46,011 bases of DNA. It comes from CAVVVS01 sp963751355 (GTDB lineage Bacteria; Bacteroidota; Ignavibacteria; Ignavibacteriales; Ignavibacteriaceae). The stretch is from NCBI GenBank assembly GCA_963751355.1, contig CAVVVS010000086.1, positions 1 through 46,011 of the forward strand, in the 5' to 3' direction. Shown here piece by piece: positions 35,664 through 45,718 of the stretch. Under the pieces are notes generated by a model. The model made no database searches, had not been told where the DNA came from, and saw only the letters and a program-made list of their open reading frames with translations. Position numbers and translations under genes: made by a program. Each line of letters begins with the position of its first letter. Within the stretch, counting starts at the first letter, position 1.

Positions 35664-35692
35664 TGTAGAGACGCATGCGAGGCGTCTCTACA
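35664..35692. repeat. Palindromic repeat TGTAGAGACGC ... GCGTCTCTACA
   Basis: Two perfect 11-base arms with a 7-base loop (ATGCGAG). The sequence is unlike its AT-rich neighbours and recalls the TAGAGACG-type palindromes I remember as common repeats in cyanobacteria and Bacteroidota. In the window only this copy is present. It may act as a terminator between the 104-residue gene and the M16 gene, but there is no T run. Confidence 0.65.
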
Positions 35693-35731
35693 AAACAATC
35701 ACAATTTTATTAAACTAATTTTACATTTTCA

Positions 35732-38542
35732 TTATTTTTTTTGAGGATAGAGCACAACTTTAACATAATTCTTTCCATTCAGATATTTTCCTGCTGTTTT
35801 CATGATATCATCTTTGGTAAGACTATTTATTCTGCTCTCTATTTTCAGAATTTGTGAAAGGTCGAGATTATAAAAATAATATTTCTGCAGTGTGTTTAAC
35901 CAGTAACCATTTTCTTTCTGTTCAACTTCCCAATTTCTCTTTTGAGTTTCTTTCACTTTTGTTAAGTATATATCGTCTACAGGAATAGTTTTCAGACTAT
36001 CAATAGTATTGAATAAAGAAGATACCAATTCATTTACACGGGCTGGAGAACAACCAAACATGATGGAGATATTATATTCCTGATCCGGTACTTTCTGTCC
36101 AGTAGCGCTTACCCTTACTCCATAAGTGCCTCCTTTTTCTTCTCTCAATATTTCCCTTAATTTAATATCAAGTACTGTTCTCATTGATTCCAATTCATAA
36201 TTATTTTGATATCCCCATTCATAAGGTCCGGTGAAAGTAACGTTAACCATACTCTTTGGTTCGATACCTTTTTTTACTTCTTTAGTAATAACTCCTTTAG
36301 GAGGATCGATATGCAAATTTTTCCAATGTTCAATTCTATGAATAGAAGGTAATCCACCAATATAAGTCTCTATAAATGGTTTAATTTTTTGTTTATCGAA
36401 ATTTCCTACAAAGACAAAAGTGAAATCGGATGCATCTGCAAAACGATTCTTATAAATCTTAAGAGATTCATCCAGATTCATTTTGCTTAGTGTTTTTTCG
36501 GTCCACGGCTCTCTCCTTGGATGATATTGCGCCAGGGTTACCTGCAATGTATCTTGAAATGCTCCTTCCGGACTGAGATTTTTATTGGCAAGATAACTTT
36601 TAAGCCTGGTTTCATAGGAAAGATAAGACGAGCTATCCAGCCTTGGTTGTGTAAAATATAAATAGATTAACTGGAACATCGTCTCCAGGTCTTTTGGCGA
36701 TGCCGACCCTCGAATCCCCTCTGAAAGTTCGCCTATATATGGTGATACATTCACGACTTTCCCGGAAAGCATTTTCCGCAAAGTTGTCTCGTCAAATTTG
36801 CCTACACCGCTTTGATTAATCAAGGCTGAAGATGTTAACGCCGGAATATACTCATCGTCCGGTACTAGCGAACTTCCGCCCTCGCTAAATCCCCGGAATA
36901 ATACTTCATCATTTTTAAATTCCGTTGGTTTTAAAACTACCTTCACACCGTTTGCAAGTTTCCATTCGGTAACACCCAAATTATCAATTTGTTTTTCGTC
37001 TATTATTTTTGAACCGGACGGAATTTTCTTAACCAGCGGTACATTTTCTACATTATCTTCATAAGCGGCAATTTTGCTTTCTTCTACTTTCTTGAATACA
37101 CCTGCTAAATCTTCTTTTGTTGGTACCGGCACATCTTTCTTTTCAGGCACGCCTACTGCTACTACCCTGTTATTTTCAGTCATCCATTCACCGGCAAGTT
37201 TGTTAACTTCATTTAGTGTAATACCTGGGAGCAAATTTTTATAAGCTTCATATTCATATTCAATACCGGGTATTGGCTCATCATTTAGGAAATTTCTAAT
37301 ATATTCCGAAGCAAGCCTTGAAGACTCGGTTTTATCTCTTTCGTTGTATAATTTTTCCATTGAACGCAGCATTGCGGATTTCTGCCGCTCAAGTTCGGAC
37401 TGAGTAAAACCATGCTGTTTTACTCTTTCTGCTTCTGTAAGCATCGCTTCAAGTCCCCTTTCAATTCCGCCGTCTTTCACAACAGCAGATAGGACGTAAA
37501 CATCTTTGGTCCTTATAAATCTTCCGCTGCCTGAATAAGCATATAAGAATGGAGGATCAGCTTTTTGAGAAAGCTCTCTCAATCTTTCATTCAAAATACC
37601 GTTATAAAGAGCTTCGACAATTCCTTTCCTATAATCTTTAAGCATAGTTTCGGTTTCAACGTCATGCTTAAAATATATACTTACATTATTTTGTGTTGCT
37701 TCCGGATCAGTTGCTATTGTAAAAAGTGTACCTTTGTTATCGGGTACTTGAAAATATTTTCTATCCCTTTCATCAGCCGGATTCTTAATATTTGAAAAGT
37801 GTTTTTCAATAAGCTGCCTAATATTTTCTTTATTAAAATCACCGACGGCAACTACAGCCATTAAATCGGGACGGTACCAATTCTTATAAAAACGGCGCAG
37901 TGTATTATGCCTGAAATTTTTAACGATGTCCATTTTGCCGATAGGTAATCTTTCGGCATACATAGAATTTTTAAAAATCACCGGGTACTGCTTATCCATT
38001 ATTCTTGCCCTTGCGCCTCTGCCGAGTCTCCACTCTTCTACAATAACCCCTCTTTCTTTATCTATTTCATCGTCCTCGAAACTGACATTATGCGCCCAAT
38101 CTTCTAATATTTGAAATCCTTTTCCCAGCATTTCGGCACTATCTGTGGGAACATCAAGCATGTATACAGTTTCATCAAAACTTGTATATGCATTTACTTC
38201 CGGTCCGAATTTCATTCCGATTGATTCTAAATAATCAACTAATTCGTGTTTTTTAAAATTCTTTGTACCGTTAAAACCCATATGCTCTACAAAATGAGCT
38301 AAGCCCTGCTGATCTTTGTCTTCCAATACTGATCCGGCATTTACAACAAGTCGAAGGATTGCACGATCTTCCGGTTTTTTGTTTACCCGTATATAATATT
38401 TTAGACCGTTATCCAACTTACCGGTAGTGATGTTTTTGTCTACAGGAATTTTTTGCTCAAGATTTTTAATTCCCTGAGAATAAGATGTGCGAATAAAAAG
38501 AAATGATAACAAAAAGATCCATGACCAAATTAGTGATTTCAT
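35732..38542 (-). CDS. Two-domain secreted M16 peptidase (insulinase/pitrilysin-like)
   Basis: This is a zinc endopeptidase of family M16. It has 936 residues, the length of the fused two-half form, with a signal peptide (MKSLIWSWIFLLSFLFIRTSYS) sending it to the periplasm or envelope. The inverted zinc motif HFVEH lies at 83-87 (H83, E86, H87), and VEEWRLGRGARAR further on holds the third-ligand region. The second half (from about 520) is the catalytically silent M16C-type domain, with GGSSLVPDDEYIPAL and the R/Y pair typical of it. Preceded by AGGGGCG at 8 bases from the ATG. Lone gene. Confidence 0.92.
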   Translation of the reverse strand: MKSLIWSWIFLLSFLFIRTSYSQGIKNLEQKIPVDKNITTGKLDNGLKYYIRVNKKPEDRAILRLVVNAGSVLEDKDQQGLAHFVEHMGFNGTKNFKKHELVDYLESIGMKFGPEVNAYTSFDETVYMLDVPTDSAEMLGKGFQILEDWAHNVSFEDDEIDKERGVIVEEWRLGRGARARIMDKQYPVIFKNSMYAERLPIGKMDIVKNFRHNTLRRFYKNWYRPDLMAVVAVGDFNKENIRQLIEKHFSNIKNPADERDRKYFQVPDNKGTLFTIATDPEATQNNVSIYFKHDVETETMLKDYRKGIVEALYNGILNERLRELSQKADPPFLYAYSGSGRFIRTKDVYVLSAVVKDGGIERGLEAMLTEAERVKQHGFTQSELERQKSAMLRSMEKLYNERDKTESSRLASEYIRNFLNDEPIPGIEYEYEAYKNLLPGITLNEVNKLAGEWMTENNRVVAVGVPEKKDVPVPTKEDLAGVFKKVEESKIAAYEDNVENVPLVKKIPSGSKIIDEKQIDNLGVTEWKLANGVKVVLKPTEFKNDEVLFRGFSEGGSSLVPDDEYIPALTSSALINQSGVGKFDETTLRKMLSGKVVNVSPYIGELSEGIRGSASPKDLETMFQLIYLYFTQPRLDSSSYLSYETRLKSYLANKNLSPEGAFQDTLQVTLAQYHPRREPWTEKTLSKMNLDESLKIYKNRFADASDFTFVFVGNFDKQKIKPFIETYIGGLPSIHRIEHWKNLHIDPPKGVITKEVKKGIEPKSMVNVTFTGPYEWGYQNNYELESMRTVLDIKLREILREEKGGTYGVRVSATGQKVPDQEYNISIMFGCSPARVNELVSSLFNTIDSLKTIPVDDIYLTKVKETQKRNWEVEQKENGYWLNTLQKYYFYNLDLSQILKIESRINSLTKDDIMKTAGKYLNGKNYVKVVLYPQKK

Positions 38543-38855
38543 GATACGCCCCTATAATGATGGAATGTTTAATTTTTGTTAACTTCCTGAAGCTATGTAA
38601 AATTAATCAAATTGTTTTGAAATACTTTCTAAAAACTCTCCCCTCCAAACTATCCAAATGTACCCATAGAAAATTTGGAGAATCGATTCAGTTTAACATA
38701 ATCAGGATTCAACATAACGTATGAATAATTTCAGTAAGAATAGTGCTCCCAGTTTTTAAGAATAATTTTGTGGTATTAAATTTAATAATAAAATTAAGTT
38801 AAATGCTGTAAATTTTATTTAATTGAACAATTTTTTTTATAGCATATAAAAAACA
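38543..38855. other. Gene-less 313-base stretch
   Basis: Nothing recognisable: AT-rich, with no ORF, tRNA or hairpin worth naming. It should hold the M16 promoter (right side of the M16 ATG). Confidence 0.5.
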
Positions 38856-39854
38856 TTATTTATCAAGATTAACTAAGATTCTTCCGGTTAATTGCCCTTT
38901 CAAAATCAAATCAATCTTTTGATCAGTTTCTTCCAATGAACACTCACTAACAATCAAGTCGAGGTTATTTAACTTCCACCGTGAGGCTAAATTCTGCCAG
39001 ATCTCGTTCCTTATATTCATAGTACAATGTGCAGAATCAATTCCAAGTAAATTTACACCCCGTAATACGAATGGATAAACCGTTGTGTTTAAAACCGGTG
39101 ATTGAGTTAAGCCGCATGACGCAATGCCTCCTTTGTGTTGGGTGGATTTAATTGCTGCTGCTAAAATATTTCCACCAACCGTATCTATCACGCCTCCCCA
39201 CTTTACGGGCAGCAATGCTTTACCCGATTTATCATCCGTTTCATTTCTTGAAATTACTCTTTTTGCTCCGAGTTGTTTTAAATAACCGGTTTGATGTATT
39301 TTCCCTGTTGCAGCAACAACATTATATCCGGCTTTATTTAATAATGCAACTGAAAGCGAACCGACACCGCCGGTTGCACCGGTAACCAGGATTTCCCCGT
39401 TTCCCGTTTTTAGTCCGGTAAGTTCCAATTGGTATAAAGACAATGCTGCTGTAAATCCGGCAGTTCCGTAAATCATGCTTTCTTTCAATGATAATTCTTT
39501 GGGAAGTTTTACTATCCATTCCGCTGGAACTCGAATAAATTGACCAAATCCTCCGGAAGTATTCATTCCTAAATCATAACCTGTAACGAATACTTTATCG
39601 CCTTCATTAAAATTTTTGTCTTTGGAAGAAACGACAATACCGGCAGCATCTATTCCAGGCGTGTGAGGATAATTTCTGGTTACTCCTTTATTTCCCGTTG
39701 CTGAAAGAGCGTCTTTATAATTCAACGATGAGTATTTCACATTTATGAGTACATCACCCTGCGGTAATTCATCAATCGATTTATTTCCGATTCCACGCGT
39801 AAATTCACCGTTGGTCTCCCGAACAATCATCGCTTTAAATTTTTTATCGTTCAT
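38856..39854 (-). CDS. YhdH/AcuI-type NADPH oxidoreductase (acrylyl-CoA reductase-like)
   Basis: A medium-chain dehydrogenase/reductase of 332 residues without the zinc ligands of alcohol dehydrogenases. The nucleotide-binding glycine motif GATGGVGSLSVALL is at the middle; the substrate part begins SSLNYKDALSATGNKGVTRNYPHTPGIDAAGIV, which is typical of the YhdH/YhfP/AcuI branch. Such enzymes reduce acrylyl-CoA to propionyl-CoA; other quinone- or enoyl-type substrates are possible. Cytoplasmic. It is followed by FetB after 50 bases; no operon is implied. Confidence 0.88.
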   Translation of the reverse strand: MNDKKFKAMIVRETNGEFTRGIGNKSIDELPQGDVLINVKYSSLNYKDALSATGNKGVTRNYPHTPGIDAAGIVVSSKDKNFNEGDKVFVTGYDLGMNTSGGFGQFIRVPAEWIVKLPKELSLKESMIYGTAGFTAALSLYQLELTGLKTGNGEILVTGATGGVGSLSVALLNKAGYNVVAATGKIHQTGYLKQLGAKRVISRNETDDKSGKALLPVKWGGVIDTVGGNILAAAIKSTQHKGGIASCGLTQSPVLNTTVYPFVLRGVNLLGIDSAHCTMNIRNEIWQNLASRWKLNNLDLIVSECSLEETDQKIDLILKGQLTGRILVNLDK

Positions 39855-39904
39855 TTATGGCTCACCATTTAAATTCATAAAGCATATTCAAGTTCAATAA
39901 ATTT

Positions 39905-40693
39905 TTAATTTACAGCTTTCTCTTTCAGATTTAAGTACTCATCGAATACAAATTTATTCGAAATATAAATCGATAACAAAACCGTCACCATAGATGAAAC
40001 AAATATCGTTATCATCAGCATAATTTGATACTTGATTGCCACAGTTGGACTGCTGCCGCCTAATATTTGTCCAGTCATCATTCCCGGCAATGAAATTAAC
40101 CCGATAACTGCAATCGTCGCAATTACAGGATTGAAAGCTGTTTTTAGGGCATCCCGGAAATAAGGAATCAGCGCCTCGTTATGTGTTGCACCGTTTGCAA
40201 GAGCGTATTGATATAATGTGCGTTCTTTTTGCAGACGATGATAAAATGAGTTTAGTGCAATAACATTTGTTCTGATACAATTACCCAGCAGCATCCCGGT
40301 TATTGGGATTAAATAAATTGCCTGGAAGATATTATTTAATTTTATCACTATTGCGAAGAAATATGCATCAACTAATATTATGCTTATTGCTAAAGCTAAA
40401 AGGACGGGTATAAAATATATTTTAAGATTTAGATTACTCCGTTTTATTGTCGTATAACTTGCAATTATTACCATAATAAATACCCATGAAAGATTTAGCC
40501 AGGTATTATCCAAAGAAAAAATAAATTCTAAATAAAGAGCAACCAGCAGCAACTGCACAGTCATTCTTATGACCGCAACAATGGTATCTTTCAGCAAGCC
40601 GGTCTGGAAATACCAAAATGTAATCAACGGGATTATTAGGAGGATATACCCAAGTGCAAGATTCAACCAGTTTATGTCTGCAACTGAATTCAT
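39905..40693 (-). CDS. fetB: FetB-type ABC exporter permease (UPF0014)
   Basis: This is the membrane part of the FetAB-type ABC system, linked in E. coli to iron export and oxidative-stress tolerance. The 262 residues hold about seven hydrophobic segments. It contains the family's conserved PITGMLLGNCIRTNVIALNSFYHRL, then ATHNEALIPYFRDALKTAFNPVIATIAVIGLISLPGMMTGQILGGSSP. The start lies 5 bases after the FetA gene's stop, so the two are one operon. The assignment to iron export is by family. Confidence 0.88.
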   Translation of the reverse strand: MNSVADINWLNLALGYILLIIPLITFWYFQTGLLKDTIVAVIRMTVQLLLVALYLEFIFSLDNTWLNLSWVFIMVIIASYTTIKRSNLNLKIYFIPVLLALAISIILVDAYFFAIVIKLNNIFQAIYLIPITGMLLGNCIRTNVIALNSFYHRLQKERTLYQYALANGATHNEALIPYFRDALKTAFNPVIATIAVIGLISLPGMMTGQILGGSSPTVAIKYQIMLMITIFVSSMVTVLLSIYISNKFVFDEYLNLKEKAVN

Positions 40694-40698
40694 GTTAT

Positions 40699-41322
40699 TT
40701 ACACCGAATCAATTTCAATTATTTTTTGTGAGCGGTTTATCCATTCATCATCGTGAGTTGCGGCAATTAGAGTAAGGGTGGGGTTCTCCATAAAATGATC
40801 CATTACTTTCCTTTTCGATTCTTTATCTAAAGCAGAACTAGGTTCATCAAGAAAAATAATTTTTCTGTTAAGGAGCGAGGAAATAGCAAGAATAACCCTC
40901 TGTTTTTCACCACCGGAAATATCCATAATTGATTTTTGAATTATATTTTCTTTTAACCCAAACTTATCAAACATTTCGTTTATCTTATCATCATCCGGAA
41001 TATGGACTCTGTTCCGTTTATATGAAAAAGGAAGCATCACCAATTCCTTTACGAAGTTAACTGGGAAATTCAACTCCTGTGGAACCCAGGCAATTTGAGA
41101 ACGGATACCGCGAACAGTTTCCCGGGTCAATTCATTTCCGTTAATTTCAATTTTACCCGAATTAGGGTGAATAAATCCAAGCAATGTTTTTAGAAGAGTA
41201 GTCTTACCTGCTCCCGATTCCCCCTTGATAATTACCTTACACCCATCATTGATTTTAAATGAAATATTATCAAATAATTTTTCGTTTTTAAATTCTATTG
41301 TAAGTCCTTGAACGGATATCAT
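40699..41322 (-). CDS. fetA: FetA-type ABC transporter ATPase
   Basis: This is the cytoplasmic ATPase that drives the FetB permease. In 207 residues it has Walker A GESGAGKTT (about 36-44), Q-loop WVPQELNFP, the signature ISGGEKQRV and Walker B IIFLDEPSSALD (D and E present), then H-loop ATHDDEW. Short like FetA proteins, with no extra domain. The pair FetA then FetB with a 5-base gap makes the functional assignment firmer than the ATPase alone. Confidence 0.88.
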   Translation of the reverse strand: MISVQGLTIEFKNEKLFDNISFKINDGCKVIIKGESGAGKTTLLKTLLGFIHPNSGKIEINGNELTRETVRGIRSQIAWVPQELNFPVNFVKELVMLPFSYKRNRVHIPDDDKINEMFDKFGLKENIIQKSIMDISGGEKQRVILAISSLLNRKIIFLDEPSSALDKESKRKVMDHFMENPTLTLIAATHDDEWINRSQKIIEIDSV

Positions 41323-41595
41323 TTTAGATAGTCTAAATATAGTTTTGAAGTTATTATTGCAATTATGGCTGCATTTTATGGTTAATTTAATGCATTCATA
41401 TTTTTGAAAAAAAAATAACAGTATAAATTATAATTCGCACATTAAACAATAATATCAGTACAAAATTTACATCACAATACCAACAAAACAAAAAATATGT
41501 TAAGTTATTCTCAATTTTATCTAAATATTATTGCTTTGTATGGATTATAGTTTTATCTTAAATAAATATTATCCAAAATTTTCCGAAGGGGTTGA

Positions 41596-42918
41596 ATGAA
41601 GGCAAACAAGAAGTTTTATTTAGCAGGTACATTTTTTAGTATACTCATATTTTTTGCCATAATATTTTACCTAACCAGGAACAATGACAAACTTCCAACC
41701 GATTCACACGTAAAAACAGAGTTAGATACGATCAATGATGTAAACGAATTTGGATTTAATAGTGATTCACTAATAGAGGCAAAATCAACAATCAAGAGGA
41801 ATGAAACGCTTTCAGATATTTTACTAAATTATAAATTTAACACGGGTTCGCTTCACGATGTTATAACTGAAGCAAAAAAAAATTTTGATGTTAGAAACAT
41901 ACGTTATGGTCATAACTATTATGTTTTTACGAATAAAAAAGATTCTACCGACCTTGTTTATTTTATATACCAGGAAGACCCGGTTCATTATGTAGTAATT
42001 TCACTTAAGGATAGTATAAATGTTTATTCCGCAAGTAAAAAAGTAATAGTAAAATTAAAATCTGTTTCGGGTATAATAAATAGATCGTTATATGAAACCC
42101 TTACTAAAAGTAATGTTGATCCAGAGCTCGCAGTAAAGCTTGCCGATATTTATGCATGGCAAATAGACTTTTTCAAAATTCAAAAAGGTGATTACTTTAA
42201 AGTGTTGTACAATGAAGATTATGTTGATAATGAAACCGCCGGAATAAGGGAAATATTAGGAGCATGCTTTAATCATGGCGGCGAAAATTATTTTGCTATA
42301 AATTTTAGGGAAAATGACCGGAATAATTTTTATGATCAAAACGGGAAAAGCCTGCGGAAAGCTTTCTTAAAAGCCCCGCTGAAATTTACAAGAATATCTT
42401 CACGTTACACAAACCGCCGGTACCATCCGATTCTGCACAGATATTTGCCGCATCACGGAGTAGATTATGCAGCTCCAACGGGCACTCCCATTCATTCGGT
42501 AGGTGACGGAATTATTGTAAAAAAAGGACGAGATAAGTATGACGGTAATTTTATAAAAATTAGGCACAATAATGTTTACTCAACCGAATACCTTCACCTT
42601 TCAAGATATGCAAAAGGCATAAAAAGAGGTAAAAAAGTTTTGCAGGGCCAAACTATCGGTTACGTGGGCAGTACGGGTCTCGCAACCGGTCCGCACCTGG
42701 ATTTTAGGTTTTTCAAAAACGGACATACGATTAACCCGCTGAAAGTAAAAAGCCCGCCTACAAAATCTATTGATAAACAAATTTTTGAAGTTTTCGATTC
42801 AACCAGGAATAAAATTATTACGAAATTAGACTCCATTAAACTCAACATTGAAGACCAAAATACTGATAAAGTGTCAACGAGTTCTTTGAATAGTACAAAT
42901 AAATCAACAAATGGATAA
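41596..42918 (+). CDS. M23 peptidoglycan metallopeptidase
   Basis: This is an envelope endopeptidase of the LytM/DD-peptidase class that cuts crosslinks in peptidoglycan. The 440 residues have one N-terminal membrane segment (YLAGTFFSILIFFAIIFYL), a LysM-like/OapA N-terminal region (about 60-260, opening with IKRNETLSDILLNY) and the M23 domain. Zinc site: H286 and D290 (HHGVD), H334 as catalytic His (EYLHLS), and GPHLDFRF with H367. In the usual HLHxE motif the second His is Asp369 here. Aspartate or cysteine at this position occurs in related Bacteroidota proteins as I recall them. The C-terminal tail is Ser/Asn/Thr-rich. GGGG at 41587-41591 precedes the ATG. Confidence 0.88.
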   Translation: MKANKKFYLAGTFFSILIFFAIIFYLTRNNDKLPTDSHVKTELDTINDVNEFGFNSDSLIEAKSTIKRNETLSDILLNYKFNTGSLHDVITEAKKNFDVRNIRYGHNYYVFTNKKDSTDLVYFIYQEDPVHYVVISLKDSINVYSASKKVIVKLKSVSGIINRSLYETLTKSNVDPELAVKLADIYAWQIDFFKIQKGDYFKVLYNEDYVDNETAGIREILGACFNHGGENYFAINFRENDRNNFYDQNGKSLRKAFLKAPLKFTRISSRYTNRRYHPILHRYLPHHGVDYAAPTGTPIHSVGDGIIVKKGRDKYDGNFIKIRHNNVYSTEYLHLSRYAKGIKRGKKVLQGQTIGYVGSTGLATGPHLDFRFFKNGHTINPLKVKSPPTKSIDKQIFEVFDSTRNKIITKLDSIKLNIEDQNTDKVSTSSLNSTNKSTNG

Positions 42919-42970
42919 TCTTTTCTTACTATAAGAATAAGCCCATTCAAACAGATTTTTCAATCTCAGT

Positions 42971-43768
42971 TCAAATTACCCGTAAATCATTTTTAGGCAT
43001 CCATCCGACTTTACCGTCCTGCAGTTGTATCTCGTACCAATTATCAACACTGTCCTCTATCTTTACTTTCAATCCTTCATGAATAACAAACGCATCGCTG
43101 CTTTTTGGATCAGGAGATTGTTTTACGGTGACTGCCTGCTCCACGATTACTCCGTTTTTTATATTTAATTCTTTATTGAGTTTTACTATAAGTAAAGCAG
43201 AGGTAATTATGAGAAGAGATAGTGAGATGAGTCCGGCAAAGAAAGAATAACGTTGATATTTTGGTCCTTTAACAAAGAAATATAATCCGATGGAAATCAA
43301 TAAAAGGATGTAGAATATATAAGCTGTATAGGTCCAACCCGTAATAGTAAACAGCGCCAGTAGGCTTTCCCACCATTCAAATAAAAAGAATGAGGGCAGG
43401 GTATTTATCTGATCGATAGTTTTGGAATTAGCTAAAGCAAGATTGTGCTGAACATCGTTATCACCCGGAGATAATTTTAATGCGCGTTGATAGTTTAATA
43501 TTGCGTAACCCAGTTTTCCTTCACGGTAATACGCATTTCCAAGGTTATAGTAAACAGCGGTTCCTGTATAACCTTCGCTAAGAATATTATTATATGAATC
43601 AATCGCTTTTTGATACTCTTTCTTTTGATAATAATTATTTCCCTGCTGCATTAAATGATCGACTTCGGAAGCAAAAGAAGTGCAGGTAGTAATTATTAAT
43701 ACAAATAAAAATATCGAAATCCTCAACAGATATTTTACATTATAATTTATCTTCTCATTCATCTTCAT
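42971..43768 (-). CDS. batE: BatE-like TPR and SH3 protein
   Basis: This is the last gene of the Bat operon. BatE is thought to work with BatA-BatD at the inner membrane (aerotolerance genes of Bacteroidota and spirochaetes). The 265 residues have a signal or TM start (LRISIFLFVLIITTCTSFA), two or three TPR repeats (about 37-115), two hydrophobic segments (WWESLLALFTITGWTYTAYIF and SFFAGLISLSLLIITSALLIV) and an SH3-type C-terminal domain (about 200-262, ending KVGWMPKNDLRVI). This order fits BatE. Its start directly follows the batD stop. Confidence 0.88.
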   Translation of the reverse strand: MKMNEKINYNVKYLLRISIFLFVLIITTCTSFASEVDHLMQQGNNYYQKKEYQKAIDSYNNILSEGYTGTAVYYNLGNAYYREGKLGYAILNYQRALKLSPGDNDVQHNLALANSKTIDQINTLPSFFLFEWWESLLALFTITGWTYTAYIFYILLLISIGLYFFVKGPKYQRYSFFAGLISLSLLIITSALLIVKLNKELNIKNGVIVEQAVTVKQSPDPKSSDAFVIHEGLKVKIEDSVDNWYEIQLQDGKVGWMPKNDLRVI

Positions 43769-45604
43769 TTACCGCAGCGATTTTTCCAGTTCAATTATTA
43801 CTTTAGTTAAATTATTATACATTTCATTCATTCCCGCAACTCCGTCGGCTTTTGGAGCAAATCTAAAATATTCACATTTATCGGCGCAATCTTTTAGATT
43901 ATCAATCAGTTCTTTGTTTATATTTCTTCTTTGAAGTTCTTCCGCTGCTCTTTCTAATGAAATCTCCGATTTTGATATCCTGAGTTTATCTTCAAGATAA
44001 CCGAAAAGAGCCAGAGAAATTTCGGAGTAAAATCCATTCTGGTTATTTGACTCCATCAAATTTTTAGCTGTTTTAAATCTGGTTTTCGCTACCTTCTGTG
44101 CTTTTTGATAACGCAGAAGCTGCACATTTCCGGCTAATTTGTCATTCCGCTTTTTCCAGGTTATCAACCCGCCTAATAGTATTAAAGGAAATATTGCAGC
44201 GAACCAAAATCCCGGTTGAAACAGAACGATGTATCCTTCTTTTTCAATATCATAATCCGATGTTTTTATGTATCGAATATCATTACCCAGCATTTTAACG
44301 TCTTCTTTGGAAATTCCACCGTCGTTGCTGCCGGCAATATTTTGACCGGGCGTAACAGTCAGTTCAAATGGTTTACTTTGAAGGGTAACATAAGATCTTT
44401 TTCCGGGATCAAAAAATGAAAATTTAATTGCCGGGATTAGCTTTTTACCTGCTGCTCTCGGTACTATTAAATAATCAATTGTTTTTTTACCCGAAATAGC
44501 ACCGGCCCTATTAATTTGATCATTCGTCTTCGGTTGATATTGATCGAATCCGGGTGGCAAGTCAACTTTCGGAGTATTCAGAAGCTTTATGTTGCCCGTT
44601 CCGCTTATTACTAATTTTAGGTCAACCGGATTATTTGTAGTTGTATGGCTTTGACTTAATGACGCACTCAATGAATATTGACCGACCGCCCCGTTAAACG
44701 ATTCGGGAACATTGGCAGAGGGAAGCGGTTCGACTTTAATTTTTATTGTATTGGATTTTGCATCATAATTAATCGTTCGATAATTATTGAAAAACGGATC
44801 GTTAAAGAAATTATCAAATATGTTATTGCCTTTTTGTTGTCTTGTTTTCACCTGAACCGGTACGTTAATTTCGAAAGGAGTTACGGAAAGTTCACCGGTT
44901 TGAGATGGAAATAAAGCAGCCTTTTTCAAAATTCCTACTCTGAACTGCTTGCCTTTGTACATCTCGGTAGTAAAAGTTATATTATTCGGAACATTAATTT
45001 CTTCCGCCCAAAACCCCTGGTAAGATGGTAGTTTTGAAACAGACATTTGAGAAGCAATATTGAGTCTAGTATACAATTTATAAGTAACGGTTATCTGCTG
45101 ACCCATGTAAGCTCTTTTTCGATCGGAAGTGGCTCGGATAAATAAATTTTTACCTATTTCCGTATTTGTAACCGCAGGCTGCGATTGGGATTGTGGCGTA
45201 TTTTGTTTAGGCTTAGGTGCGCCTTTAACAACTGTGATAGATAACGGTTGAGTGTGATATGTATTTCCGTTGTTTTCTATGCTTGCGGTACCGATAGTAA
45301 ATTTCCCCACACTTTTTGGCTGTAAATAATAAGAATATGTAATTGATGCGGAAGCAGCACCGTTTATTATTTGCATGCTTGTAGATTGATTAGGACCTGA
45401 TAAAACCATAAAATTGGAAAAAGCCGGAGGATTAAAATTTTTAATTCCGTTTACACTGTTACCCGAAAAAGTGAATGAAACCTGGAATTGATCGTTTTGA
45501 CCAACCGTAGTATTATTCACCGTAGCAGTAAATGATTGTGCCGATGCTCTAATAGAGCACAACATTAAAACAACGAATAATAATTTAAATCCTGTCCTAT
45601 TCAT
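43769..45604 (-). CDS. batD: BatD family protein
   Basis: BatD is a large envelope protein of the Bat operon, with a signal peptide (LFVVLMLCSIRASA, N-terminal 23 residues), two or three Ig-like beta domains with repeated 'VTPGQN' / 'ITVVKG' strands, and one membrane segment (about 455-475: GFWFAAIFPLILLGGLITW), then a cytoplasmic alpha-helical tail. The opening FTATVNNTTVGQNDQFQVSFTFSG is the family's usual start. 611 residues is the normal length. The function is unsettled; the operon is associated with stress tolerance. Its stop abuts the batE ATG, and batC lies 114 bases upstream. Confidence 0.9.
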   Translation of the reverse strand: MNRTGFKLLFVVLMLCSIRASAQSFTATVNNTTVGQNDQFQVSFTFSGNSVNGIKNFNPPAFSNFMVLSGPNQSTSMQIINGAASASITYSYYLQPKSVGKFTIGTASIENNGNTYHTQPLSITVVKGAPKPKQNTPQSQSQPAVTNTEIGKNLFIRATSDRKRAYMGQQITVTYKLYTRLNIASQMSVSKLPSYQGFWAEEINVPNNITFTTEMYKGKQFRVGILKKAALFPSQTGELSVTPFEINVPVQVKTRQQKGNNIFDNFFNDPFFNNYRTINYDAKSNTIKIKVEPLPSANVPESFNGAVGQYSLSASLSQSHTTTNNPVDLKLVISGTGNIKLLNTPKVDLPPGFDQYQPKTNDQINRAGAISGKKTIDYLIVPRAAGKKLIPAIKFSFFDPGKRSYVTLQSKPFELTVTPGQNIAGSNDGGISKEDVKMLGNDIRYIKTSDYDIEKEGYIVLFQPGFWFAAIFPLILLGGLITWKKRNDKLAGNVQLLRYQKAQKVAKTRFKTAKNLMESNNQNGFYSEISLALFGYLEDKLRISKSEISLERAAEELQRRNINKELIDNLKDCADKCEYFRFAPKADGVAGMNEMYNNLTKVIIELEKSLR

Positions 45605-45718
45605 ATTACTTAAATAAATATCTTTATTAGTTTTAGGAATCTATATTTAGCCATAATCTTCATTTAATAACTATTAAAAAATTCTTTAATCTGTCTTAAT
45701 CTTTCAATTTTTTAGTTC

